Assembly: GCA_016648135.1 (NCBI GenBank) | Contig: JADDOH010003994.1 | Span: 186,001-250,000 of the forward strand | Source of the DNA: Agrypnia vestita | Lineage: Eukaryota; Arthropoda; Insecta; Trichoptera; Phryganeidae | Reading direction: 5' to 3' | DNA: 64,000 bases | Shown: piece after piece, positions 22,237 to 32,902 of the stretch | Position numbering within the stretch: position 1 is the first letter of the stretch | How the letters are laid out: every line of letters begins with the position of its first letter | Position numbers and translations under genes: made by a program | The notes under the pieces: generated by a model | Database searches by the model: none | Seen by the model: the letters and a program-made list of their open reading frames with translations, nothing else | What the model was told of the DNA's origin: nothing

Positions 22237-23100
22237 ACCGATTTCATGCAATTTTGTTATCGATATCATTAACATTGTGTAACGGATATATTGTGATCAA
22301 TTTGTGAAGACTAATATAAGATAATAACTAAATAATTATGTATATAAATACGAAGCAGAGAATTGAAAATAATATTTTAAAATATTGTACATACTACCCG
22401 AGCAGTAGATGATTAAGAATTCTTTGTAATGTAATTTTTCATGTTAAATATACCATTATTGAAAATAAATTTTAAACAAAATTCATTCAATAAAATAGAA
22501 AATAATAAATCAGCAAAATTAGTTGAAAAGCACAAAGCAATTTAATTTGTCCTTTCAGCGGCTATTTGTGAAACTTGGCAAAGCTCGCTAAACTGGTCAT
22601 GGATTTGCTACGGTAAATATTATTGGTTCTACGTATTTACTATAACGTGGAGCTGCGGGAAAAATGCAGCGGAAATACGTGCCAAACCTCCGGAACACAG
22701 CATTTTGTAATATTAAACAAATAGAAATGCCACGCTCCTGCTCTGAATTCTTATCGAGAGCGGTTCACGTTTTATCGCTCCAGTACTTGTATCCTTATAT
22801 TCTGCTATTTATATCTCCACACACATGGTGATTCTTTATATGGAGGGGTTAAAATATCAGCTGTGTAAGACATATTTAAAAAAAGACGAAAACGTGAAAT
22901 AGGTCAGATCTAGCAAAGTAACTGATAAGTAGTGGTAGTTCTAGTGAGAAAGGAAATCTATAAAGATCCAACTAAGTAGGTAACTGCCGAGAAATAATTG
23001 TTCTAGTGATGAAGAAAAGAGCAGTTTTGTTAAAGCGATCGTTTGACATAATGAGCAAAATTCAAAATTTGATCTCATATCTTCTCATTCTAATATTATT
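22237..23100. other. Unassigned stretch with a GC-richer island
   Basis: 22543-22712 (plus) is open for 55 codons, Trp- and Tyr-rich, preceded by a CCTTTCAG splice-acceptor-like sequence. It is not recognised. Confidence 0.35.
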
Positions 23101-23105
23101 GATAA

Positions 23106-23645
23106 GTAAAGAAACTGACAGACTTTGCAATAATTGCAATAAAATCCGAGCTTAGTGTCAAGGCAAAACTGACTGTTTTCAAATCTGTGTACAGGCCCAC
23201 CCTAATATTTGGCCAACAAATTTGGATCCTGACGGAGAGAGTGAGATCAAGAGTCCAGGCTGCCGAGATGAGTTTTCTAAGGGGGTAGCGGGAGTCACAC
23301 TGATGGACAGAGTGAGAAGTGCTGACATAAAGCACACCTTGGCATGGAGCCCTTACTCCTGCACATAGAAAAATCACAACTAAGGTGGCTTGGAGATGTG
23401 CTCAGAATGCCAGAGGAACGAATACCAAGAATTCTCTTGGCAACCCCGGAGGGAAGACGGCCGGTGGGTCGACCCAGATTAAGCTGGGAGAGACAACAAA
23501 AAATGTATTTGAAAACAGAATGGGTCTGGACTGGTTCACTCGAGCAGAAGCAGCGCAAGACAGGGGATCATGGAAGCATCTTGTCGAGTTTTTGGGCCCT
23601 CGACCCTACAAGGACAAGGGGAAGAAGATGATGATGATGATAACT
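23106..23645 (+). pseudogene. LINE (RTE-like) ORF2 C-terminal remnant with (GAT)n tail
   Basis: Reads KLTVFKSVYRPTLIFG, IWILTERVRSRVQAAEMSFL, MEPLLLHIEKSQLRWLGDVL, RMPEERIPRILLATPEGRR and PVGRPRLSW, and ends GATGATGATGAT. The order TERVRSRVQAAEM ... RWLGHVLRMP ... GRRPxGRPRxRW is diagnostic of this RTE-type LINE C-terminus. One frameshift separates the 95- and 102-codon overlapping frames. It is 5'-truncated. Confidence 0.92.
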
Positions 23646-23924
23646 ATTAACTTTTGCTATATATTATTTATGGTTTTTGTGTTTAGTTTGTAACTCTATA
23701 TTATAAATGAAATTTAAAATAAATTAAATTTTAATTTTATTTGTTTCCGGTTGAAAATTCTGCAAGGTTTTAATAATTTTATTTGACTTGTATATATGGA
23801 AAAAAAAAGTTTTTTTAAGTTCTACGTTTTTAATTTTCTGAGTTGCCTTATGAGGGCATTATCAATCTAAATATTTTAAATTAAAAAAATCGTATCTATA
23901 TGAAAAGTATTGAAGGATTGGTAT

Positions 23925-23980
23925 TGGAAGGAAGTATTGAAGAAAGGAAAGAAAGAAGGAGGAAGGAGGGAAGGGATTGA
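23925..23980. repeat. Polypurine tract
   Basis: GGAAGGAAG and AAGAAAGGAAAGAAAGAAGG runs, almost all purine on the plus strand. Confidence 0.75.
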
Positions 23981-24706
23981 AAAGTGATGCTATATAACTT
24001 TAAGGTTTTTTGTATTTCTGCATGATTCTAAACACTATTGAAAGGTGATATAAACTTACCTCCGAAACAATAAATAATATATTTCTTTGGGAGGCTGTAT
24101 AAAACCTAATCTAAATAGGTTTTAAATTCACACATTTACGCTGTTCATGACACATTACACACATTACACACACAAATCACACATTGCATTAGCCTTCACA
24201 GTTTAAGGAATAATTCTAAAAACAAATAAATGCGACTGTCAACGTCTGTCTTACGACAAGTTCATTTCACAAGATGCTTATCTGGCAGTAATACTTCCGC
24301 TTGAGGTAACTTTTAGAAATGTCCGAAGTACAAAAATTCGAAATAAATGCTTAGTAGTTCCGACGAAAGCAGCTGAAACCAAGCACGGGGTGTGGTGAGG
24401 AATAAAATATGATTGCAATAAACTAAGTGAAATGGAAGATAAATGAAAACGACAATGTGGGCTGCATACGAAATGGGAGGGAACTAGAAGCTTAACTAAC
24501 TTGCTAGCTTAGCTAAAGCTGTTGCAATCTTCTTCTTCCTTCAAATGAGACGAAAACACTTTACCCGATGGTGACGAGAATGGTTCCGGAGGTGGCGAAC
24601 GATATTTGATGGTAATTTAAGGTCGAACGGTAAAACACAGTCTTAACAGTCGAGCTATGGGATTTCAACTAAGGAAGGTGGGTAGGACGATGTGGAAGGA
24701 TATGGA

Positions 24707-24717
24707 GGGGGGGGGGG
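24707..24717. repeat. G11 homopolymer
   Basis: Eleven G in a row in an otherwise AT-rich area. Length may be uncertain because of assembly or sequencing. Confidence 0.8.
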
Positions 24718-24727
24718 TCGTGACGTA

Positions 24728-25316
24728 AATGCTAATAATAATAATAATAATAATTGGATAATTTGTATAGCGCCGTTTTCGCGAAATACTCACCTCAAGG
24801 GCGCTTTACACAGATAAATTATTATCTTACAAGACAACTTACTGCTAGAAAAGAAAAAACTTATTTACTATTACTTATTCACTAGGTGGCATACAAGAAA
24901 TGGAATTAAAATTGAGTACTATAATAGTTTGTGAGTCCCTGAAAGAATTATGTGTTTTCGCGGAGTGCACAATATGAGTGGAAAACATTAGCTAGCGTTG
25001 TTGTGGTTAGATTTTATAGGTTTTTATAGGATTGTCTAAATAAATGCGTCTTAAGTTGTTTTTTGAACAGTGGTAAGCTGTCAGTTTGTCTCAGTTTGTT
25101 AGGTAGTTTGTTCCATAACTTTGGTCCAGCCACCGCGAAAGCACGATCACCGAAATTAGTTTTGTGGACGCGATTTACTTCAGCTAACCTATTTGTATTA
25201 GATGTTGATGCTGAGCGAAGTGTTAGTTGTCTATTATTTGCGGAGAATGGAATGCAGAAGTCGGTTATGTATTGAGGGGCCATGTTGTGAATAGCCTTAA
25301 ATATTGTAAGGCAATG
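24728..25316 (-). pseudogene. L2/CR1-like LINE 3' end with intact ORF2 terminus
   Basis: Minus-strand frame from about 25316 to 25014: CLTIFKAIHNMAPQYITDF, then NRVHKTNFGDRAFAVAGPK, LWNKLPNKLRQ and LFKKQLKTHLFRQSYKNL before the stop. The GDRAFxVAGPxLWNxLP ... FKxxLKTHLF block is the conserved C-terminal tail of L2/CR1 ORF2. The 3' UTR (25013-24755) ends TGTAAAGCGCCCTTGAGGTG...GGCGCTATACAAATTATCC with an (ATT)n tail at 24728-24753. The last 90-100 codons are uninterrupted, which suggests a younger insertion than most here. RT and endonuclease domains are absent. Confidence 0.93.
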
Positions 25317-26420
25317 GATTTGGAATACTATCTGAAGAAAGAACCTTGTTGCACTGTGAGAGTTATTTTCTACATCCTGGACTCTACATTGAAATTCGGC
25401 TGCCCACTTTTAATCATTGCATTTGACGGAGTAGACTGAAAATACTTCAGATATCTCTTCAAAGATTCCTTCGGTATAAAATCGTTCTTTAATATCGAAG
25501 CCAGTATATAATAATTTTTTTCACAAAAATGTCAAACACGCTGAATTCATACTATGACAAAAATTCAAAGTGATGCCAGATGTTGTCACCAGACATAAAA
25601 AGGTTTAAAATTTTATAATAATAATAAATTGAGATCAGCTAGTTTTTTGGGGTTGAGAATTTTTTTAGCGTACTCTTACAAATAATGAACGTCCTTGTGA
25701 AATATTTACTGAAAGGAGCCGAAATGATTGAAAAGATTAAAGAAATGCGAGCAAAAATATTCATGTACAGGGACTTCTGGGTATTGATCCTTGATTTTGG
25801 TGGATGAATGATATATTTCTCTAAGCTGGACCAAAGGATAAAAGTTGACTCACCTCTTGTCCAAGAAAGGGTTATTTTTTGTATAAGTAATAGATTTTTA
25901 CAATATTATAGACTTCTGCCGGTGTCAAAAGGACCTTTATTTATAAAAGTAAAGGTCCTTTTATAAATAATCTTTTTATGCATGAGATCGCTTTATTAAT
26001 GATTTTTTATTGAAAAATCAATATTGAATTCCAATTTTGAAGTATTAAAAAAGACTAGTGCAAATAGAGTTAATGCCTATGGCCAAAAAGCAAAAAGTGG
26101 GTTACCTCATGTGTTAAGATGATTAAAGTAACAAAGGTACTTTTCGGTACTTTTACAATCGAAGATCGTAATGGATTTAAGTTGGGTTAGGTGTGTGAAA
26201 TGTCAGTGTTCTGAGAAAAAAATGCTAACCCGTTTAAAGACATCTTCTTGTGCCGGCACGTGGCGTGTATTGTCTGAGTGACGCATGTAATGTGTAGTAT
26301 GTTTGGTTGATGGATATAGGGCGCAAATTAGATTCACGACTAATTGTGGTAACTTATTGATAACAATTTACAGATGTGACGTTACTGAACGCCATCGAAA
26401 ATTTAACCTGATACGACTCA
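25317..26420. other. Unassigned stretch with one hairpin
   Basis: 25928-25963 folds as a 13-bp stem (AAAAGGACCTTTA and its complement) with a 10-base loop. Nothing else is supported. Confidence 0.5.
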
Positions 26421-26423
26421 CTC

Positions 26424-26460
26424 AGAAGAAGAAGAAGAAGAAGAAGAAGAAGAAGAAGAA
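26424..26460. repeat. (GAA)n microsatellite
   Basis: About twelve GAA/AGA units. It accounts for the poly-Leu run in the 111-codon minus-strand frame here, which is therefore not a gene. It may be the tail of a lost LINE copy. Confidence 0.85.
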
Positions 26461-27463
26461 TGAGAATGTTAAATATTAAGAAAATCAGTATTGGATTATC
26501 TATTGAGAAGCTCAATAGATACTGATTGTGAAGTCCGTAATCCGTAGTGCAAATAGTGTTTGCTAAGCTTGTCATACAAATTGAATGACGTTTACTAAGA
26601 AATAAAAATATTTCTGAAACGACAAAGAAAATTAATCTTGTCCTTTTGTTGGACATGTCCAAACAAATCGTCAAGACTACATTTTTCATTTATTACATTT
26701 AAAATTGGTGGAATGTTATCATCCTCATCTCTTCTCTAATTAAAATTTTACTGGTACTTATTTCTGTCCGCAATCAGGGATAATACCATTATTTATAAAC
26801 TAAGATAGATTAAGGGCCTATTAAATGAAAGATCAAATATTCGTTTAAAGACCAAATATATGGCTGTTCGTCAGTAAATTTTACCAACGCTAGTATTATA
26901 AAATTTTTTGAACCGTCCGTAAGCATCGCAATATTTTACTGCTTTTGATTATGGTTTTGGAGCTGTCGGAGATGAAAAATAACCCAGAATTCTTCATCCG
27001 ATCAATTTAAATTCAAAAATAGCTTGACATCACTATCTCAAGACATTTTTCTTTGAAATTGTAGCAGCACGATAAATATATATTAAATTTTACACAAACA
27101 GCATGAACGCAATTTGAAATAACCTTAAAAAATGATACGATAAACTGTCATATCATTTAACTAATGGACGGTTAACTGGTGGTTCGATTGTCAGTATGGG
27201 CCCTCGGTAAAATTTTACCAAAATTTGACTAAAAAATCTTTATAAAATGAAACAATAAATGTTTTTATCAAATTTACGTTTATTTGGTCTGAAATTTTAC
27301 TGACTTTACATGTTTAAGATTGACGCTTAGTGTGATATTTTATTTACTATTTTACTATTTTCATATACGTAGAATTCTATGATGACTGTACACCATCAGC
27401 ATATATGGGAGTATTGCATTTACCTTCACATACTTGCGGTTGTTTTCTTCTGCTGACGTCTTA

Positions 27464-27559
27464 GTCCGAATTCAGAGTCGATACTTAATGATTTAAAGGT
27501 TAAGGTACGCCTTAAAAGCGTAATTTTCAGTACAAAAAGTATTGACTCTGAATTCGGGC
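27464..27559. repeat. Hairpin with 23-bp near-perfect stem
   Basis: Arms 27464-27486 (GTCCGAATTCAGAGTCGATACTT in two parts) and 27537-27559 are complementary at 21 of 23 positions, with a 50-base loop that is itself partly self-complementary. It could be a small MITE relic or a transcribed hairpin. Confidence 0.6.
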
Positions 27560-27912
27560 CTAATTCGAGTTAATAGAGAAATTACTGGAGCACTTTTGCG
27601 CGAATATAAAAAGTAATTTATATTATATTGTTCATTTTTTATTGTTTTATAATGTTACATTTTATATTGTTCATTTATCTTAAATGTGTTTTATAATATT
27701 ATTAGTTTTAATTATTTACTGTAAAACGTGTTTTATGATAGGTATACAAAAATCCTTTTAATTTTCTTGTACTGTAAAAGTCCACTAGGGCGATTATTAA
27801 TGTACAAATGAAAAAATTAATAAATAAGTAAATAAATAAATAATACGAACACTCCCGTGAAGTTATTGTTAAACTGTTTTTGATGTTTGTAAAGTTAACT
27901 TTGTGATTGGAC

Positions 27913-28363
27913 ATAATTATTAATTTTAATTAAACAAATTTGTATTAACCACTTAACTAGTGACTCTACGTCTACCGGTTTCGATACTACTGTACCTTCA
28001 TTAGGACGGACGCAAACTACCTACTCATTACCTATTCTAGCAAACAAATCAATTAAATTAACAAACAACAAATAATAATTTAATAACAAACAATTTAATT
28101 AATAACCAGATAAATTTTGACATAATTTTGACCTTTTGAAAAAAATTAACATATTCCCCATTTCGGCATCCACTTCTCAATTACCCCCAGCATAGTTGTA
28201 GCCACGCCCCCGTTCAAAAATTGATTTGTTTGCTGAAATAGGTAATGGATAGTTAGTTCAGCTGGTCATGATGAAGATACAGGGGTATCGAAACCGGTAG
28301 ACGGAGAGTTACTAGTTAAATAAATGGTTAATTCAAAGTTGTTAAATTAAAATTAATAATTAT
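27913..28363. mobile_element. Foldback element 1 with GATGAAG/CGAAAC core
   Basis: Arms 27913-28054 and 28219-28363 are long imperfect inverted repeats (about 142 and 145 bp) around a 164-bp centre. Each arm runs from an AT-rich end (ATAATTATTAATTTTAATT) through TACCGGTTTCGATAC and CTTCATTAGGAC to CAAACAAATCAATT. No coding is present and no flanking target duplication is evident. The arm core recurs at 47228-47450, 49894-49945 and 52990-53056. Confidence 0.8.
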
Positions 28364-28929
28364 GGTTAAACGTTGAAGCGGGTTTCGTAGATGCAGCTAA
28401 TGGTTGCTGAAGTCGGGAAATATATAGCCGTATCTAAGTTTAATACTTTGCTGCCATGACATGAAACGGAGGTTGAACGTTAAAAAACAAACGAAAATTT
28501 TCATTAAACAAATTTGAAAAATACTTAATCTAACCAAATGTGACTTATTGCCACCTGAATGCTGAAATAAGTTAACATAATTGAGAAACAATACGATTTT
28601 TCTCTAAATATAAAATCAGGTAAATAAGACTTGTCTCGTAATACGGACCTTTGTATTGTACGGAGTCTTCTACCGTAGAATTCTACTTTGAAGCGCTAAA
28701 CGACCAAGTTTCTTCAGAGTGATTGTAAATAAGCTATGAACTGTTTCCAACTGCACTGGCATGAAGTTGTTTTGACTCAACTTCAATTAAGCGCAGTGGA
28801 GTTTTGCATTTAAATAGTTCAAATTAAGGAAAATACAATTTTTGATGTTCAATAAACAAAGTGATATTTATGCTTCGTTATTTTCTTTTCTTTGTATTTC
28901 TCTGCTTTTGGTTATATTGTTATTTATTG

Positions 28930-29170
28930 TGATATTATGATTATTTATTGTGAATTTTTTTGCGTTGCTGTTTACTGAATAAATTTCTGTTTTCGTAATC
29001 TACTCAGAGACAGTGAAATGGTGAGTGCAGTTTCCTCGCCGCTCCGCACAAGTGCTTTTGCTTTAGTGTTAAAATAATGCCAATCTGGATGGCTAAGGTC
29101 TAAGGCCGATACGGGACCTTTTGCTCGTAGAACGGCCGTGGGTCTGTGGTGAGTCTCACTGCACTGTTTA
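28930..29170 (-). other. Possible terminal exon with poly(A) signal
   Basis: After an AATTAAACAG acceptor-like site at 29171 the minus strand stays open for 66 codons (28972-29169) with balanced base use unlike the surroundings, stops at TAA, and is followed by AATAAATAATC (about 28930-28945), a poly(A)-signal match. No protein family is recognised. Chance or a 3' UTR cannot be excluded. Confidence 0.25.
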
Positions 29171-29219
29171 ATTAAAAGCTTTTGAGAAAGGAGGTAACCT
29201 TCGTTCATATTTATTTAAT

Positions 29220-30555
29220 AATAATGGATGTTTATGAGACATGTGCTTACTGTGATGGAATAAATGTGGTATATGTGATATTGATATTGGACGGATGAGG
29301 TGTGAATGTGATTTTGTCGTACTATATAGTCATATTCCAAATCGAAACAGGAGACCAGTCAGTCACCTACTTTTTATCTGCCTTTTTGCAAACCAACCCT
29401 TAACAAAACTGATTCATCTACAGACCCATAAATTCATTTAACTTAAATTAAAACCATATTTATATTTTTAACTCGACTATTCGTAACAAAAAACGAAAAT
29501 TGATTTCACAACCGCACTCTAGTTCACTTTATGTTCGCATATACTCCCATCCTTTGTTCCTTTGTCCTGATCCTACATACCATTCCGTCCCTTCCACCCC
29601 TTTTCAACATATTTTGAAACCATTCGTTATCTCGTATTATCACACTTTGCTATAATCATTGACAATCATCAATGGAAAGTTCATAATTGGCATAATTTAA
29701 ACTTATGGATGTAAATTTAAGATTTGCTGTTAACTTTTTCTAAAAATATAAATAAAAAATGCCATTTTATGTACACATAGATATAACACAAAATCTTGTA
29801 ATGGTTATTGTGTGACATTACGATAAATGGTAAATATATAATAGATTTTAGTTTAGAGCGGATATTCTTTGCTTAAAACGTTATTTAAAAAAATCACATT
29901 AGATTTGTTGCTTATACAATTATCAGGATCATACAACTATTATATTAGCAATCATCCTGATATACCTGTTATGAGATGGGTAGCAATAACTGATCAGTTT
30001 AAAAGTTTAGATTAATATAGAAAATTGAAACAAATACTCACGATTTTCATTGAATTTATTTTAAGACAAATTACAAAGGTTTGAATCCAATTTTAATTTA
30101 TACACGATGGAATGGAATAAATACTGAGAGCTATTGAAGGGGATGCTGGCTGTACTCAAATGTATGCTTTGCATACACTGACGTCTCTTTAGTGAGGCTT
30201 GATTACACTGGAGCATTCAACTGCATCGATCGTTGCTCATGACGACTAACCATGAATACTGAAATGTATTGTGTAAATAATTTATTAAAGATCCGTATAA
30301 GAGAACTATAATATTTGCGGGCAAAGGAAACAGGTTTCTTTGTACAAACAGTAGAGAAAATTTTCTACTGAACATGTTTAACTTTCAAATTCAAAGCGAG
30401 ATATTGGCAAGCAAACATTCAATATGCAAATTGTCAGAGGTTTCGTAAGAAATATTCAAATATTTTATCTTCACGGATTTTTGATTGGAAAAGTCGCAGA
30501 AACTACTTTGAGTAAACATCTTAATTATAATACTTTCGCTGTCTGTCCGTCTGCC
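29220..30555. other. AT-rich stretch, nothing recognised
   Basis: No supported gene or repeat. Confidence 0.5.
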
Positions 30556-30560
30556 CCCGT

Positions 30561-30601
30561 AACTTCGTGTAATGTCCCTAACTTGGATATTACACGAAGT
30601 T
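30561..30601. repeat. Perfect 13-bp hairpin
   Basis: AACTTCGTGTAAT and its exact complement separated by 15 bases (GTCCCTAACTTGGAT). Confidence 0.75.
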
Positions 30602-31361
30602 AATGTTAATTAATTTTTTAAATAAATGAATACTGATTCTTTAGGGATCAACATGTACAAGTACCGTCATTTTTACATTCGATTATGAATGATGTAGTTT
30701 AGCCAAATTATAGGTCAGGCATGTCATCTAATGGCGTGGATTTTTGTTTCTCAAGTTTTAATATTCATTATCAAATAATTGAAAATTGCACTCTTTTACT
30801 ATTTAATATTAGAACACATGTATAGTCGTACAATGACTTGTTATCTTAACAATATACATAACTGTTAAATATTTTTCAACGTAAGTGCAACTATCATAAA
30901 AGGACAAATCTTTTTCGAAAAAAAAATCTTTAGGGATACATCTTGTTATCAATGTTTGACCCGTTTTCTGACCAAAAGTCCCTCTGAAATTTGGTAGAGA
31001 CGTATTTTGGACAACAAAATAATGATTAATTCCATTTACAAAACCAGTTTTGTTATTCAAAATATTTATTTATAATTAAACGCTAAAATTGTACATGCCG
31101 GTTTCATCTATTTGTTTGTATTATTTTAAAAGTTTTAAGGTTAATAGCATTCGAATAAACTTGAAATATTAACCCATTCCTGTCCATCGTACAAGTTAGA
31201 AGAGTGATTGGGTTTTTTTTTCTATTATAATTATGGAAGTAATTATTTATTTCAAAATGTTTCAAACGTTCTGTAGCGTTCTGCGTTCTGAATAGAAGAA
31301 GAGCCATCTTAAAAGTGTTCTGTTAGGTACGCATAAAATACTTGGTGACTCTATAGACACA

Positions 31362-31680
31362 AATTTATTTCCTGGGTGGATAGAGTGACGAGTATTGAAG
31401 TCCCCGGCGAATGTAAAAATACCGAGAAGTGCTGAGGACTATCAAGGATCTTCGACATATTATGAGAGGACCAAAGTATAGTCTAAACCAACTCATCATC
31501 CAGGAGAAAAGAGTTGTAAAAAAGAAGCATACAAAAATGCTGCATCTCATGGCTTGAGGGAACTTGAGGGAATGGTATAAGTGTAACTCGACTGACTTGT
31601 TCCGTGCGGCAGTGAATAAAGTCATAATTGCCAAAATGATCGCCGATAGGAGATGACATCATGAGAAGAAGAATATGCAA
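31362..31680 (+). pseudogene. LINE reverse transcriptase C-terminal remnant, family 'IMQGKI'
   Basis: Frames read ISWVDRVTSIEV, TEVLRTIKDLRHI-type text, a QGKRSCK-like block, ASHGLREL, REW(Y)-like text and AVNKVIIAKMIA. Same LINE family as 16410-16770 and 60762-61212, with several frameshifts. It lies about 180 bp downstream (in minus orientation) of the candidate host exon at 31860-32074. Confidence 0.82.
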
Positions 31681-31859
31681 AGGCCTTCTACATAATATAA
31701 TAATATAAGTGAAGATAATAAACAAACAAACAAATTAACAGAAAACAAGCAGACAGATAAATTAATCAATTATTGTAAAATATTAATTATGTAACGTAGC
31801 CCACTATTCAATTTTAGTGACTCATTAATGCAACGTCAGTTGCAAATATATTTACTCAC

Positions 31860-32074
31860 CACATGTAGAGCATATAAGTCGGAACTATATCTGGATTATC
31901 TGTCGTGAGATTCACAATTTCCAGCTCTGGGAGTGATTGTAAATTCAGGCTCACTATTGTATCAGAGACAATACGAGGTCTGCAGGCGCACTCAATTTGC
32001 CTTTGTAGAGCGGAGAACTTCTGGCATGCTTCCATAGTTGTTTGAACTAGCGGTAAGACGGTTGAACCCGCCTC
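31860..32074 (-). CDS. Candidate internal exon of a secreted cysteine-containing protein (partial)
   Basis: This minus-strand segment is bounded by an acceptor (pyrimidine-rich ...AATAGTCTCTCAG, 32075-32087) and a consensus donor (TG|GTGAGT, 31854-31861). It is open throughout in the frame starting at its first base: 71 codons plus two bases. It contains EACQKFSALQRQIECACRPR, then IVSDTIVSLNLQSLPELEIV and DNPDIVPTYMLYM. Base composition and codon use differ from the AT-rich, Phe/Ile/Asn-rich noise around it. Three Cys occur as C-x(12)-C-x-C. The C-x-P-R ... V-P-x-x-M-x-x-M layout faintly recalls the start of a PDGF/VEGF (Pvf) cystine-knot domain, whose RCxGCC part would then be on the next exon. 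That family call is a guess (about 0.25) and the next exon was not found. The exon itself is the most gene-like item in the window. Confidence 0.55.
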
Positions 32075-32089
32075 CTGAGAGACTATTGA

Positions 32090-32155
32090 GGAAGTTCAAT
32101 TTTTCATAGCGTGTACGCCAAGCTCAGTTTGAAAATTACTGAGAATATTGATCAT
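32090..32155 (+). repeat. SINE family 1-like 3' fragment
   Basis: TTTTTCATAGCGTGTACGCC then AGCTCAGTTTGAAAATTACTGAGAATATTGAT parallels the body and tail of SINE family 1. A similar scrap is at 32585-32635. If the minus-strand exon is real, both are intronic. Confidence 0.55.
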
Positions 32156-32317
32156 ATGTATGTATATGACTATTGATCATATGTCGGGTATAAAAGCAAA
32201 GACAGCAATATCCAAAGAAAAAAAATGTTTTGAAAGGAGGATTAATAATTTAAAATGAAGTGAATTCTAGATTTTTATGTATCTATCTATCCCTTCCAAA
32301 ATCATATGTCCTATAAA

Positions 32318-32535
32318 TTTATTGGCTATGTTTCCTATAAACTTTCGAATTCAGTACATTATAAATTTTATGTATCTATCTCTTCAAAATCATGATTCCT
32401 ATAAATTTATAGGCTATGTTTTCTTAAAACTCTCGAATTCAGTACATTATAAATAAGTTATCCTCGATGACAGCATTAAATTTTTTTTGAATATTGCTGC
32501 CTTTGCTTTTATACCCCATATACATATGTATACGA
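32318..32535 (+). repeat. Dispersed repeat C, copy 2 with internal duplication
   Basis: TATAAATTTAT-GGCTATGTTT...TCGAATTCAGTACATTATAAA occurs twice (about 32318 and 32395, roughly 78 bp apart), then CTGCCTTTGCTTTTATACCC as at 837-860. Confidence 0.72.
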
Positions 32536-32902
32536 CCCGAGATGACCCACATACTTACATATGTGGTAGTTCAAATTTTAATGGCACATTCGCCAGACTC
32601 AGTTTGAAAATTACTGACAATATTGACATATTGTCCATACATTCACATATTGGGTTCCATACACAAGTTTATACTTTCACGGGACTGTAAAAAAAATTGA
32701 AAAAAATTCATCAAAATTAAATAATGTGTATCATATATGTAAAATATTATGTAGGTTAACTTAAAAAATAATAAAAAATAAATAAATTTTGAAATGCATA
32801 ATGAATCTGCCTCTACTATCCAGCTTCTTCCATGTCCTGTGAAATATCGCGATGTATGCATCTGGTGTGTAGGAATGGTAAGTAAGACACATAGATTAAA
32901 AG

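Noticed and set aside
26354..26689. 111-codon minus-strand open frame with a poly-Leu run
   Set aside because: The Leu run is a (GAA)n microsatellite read on the other strand. The rest has no family features.
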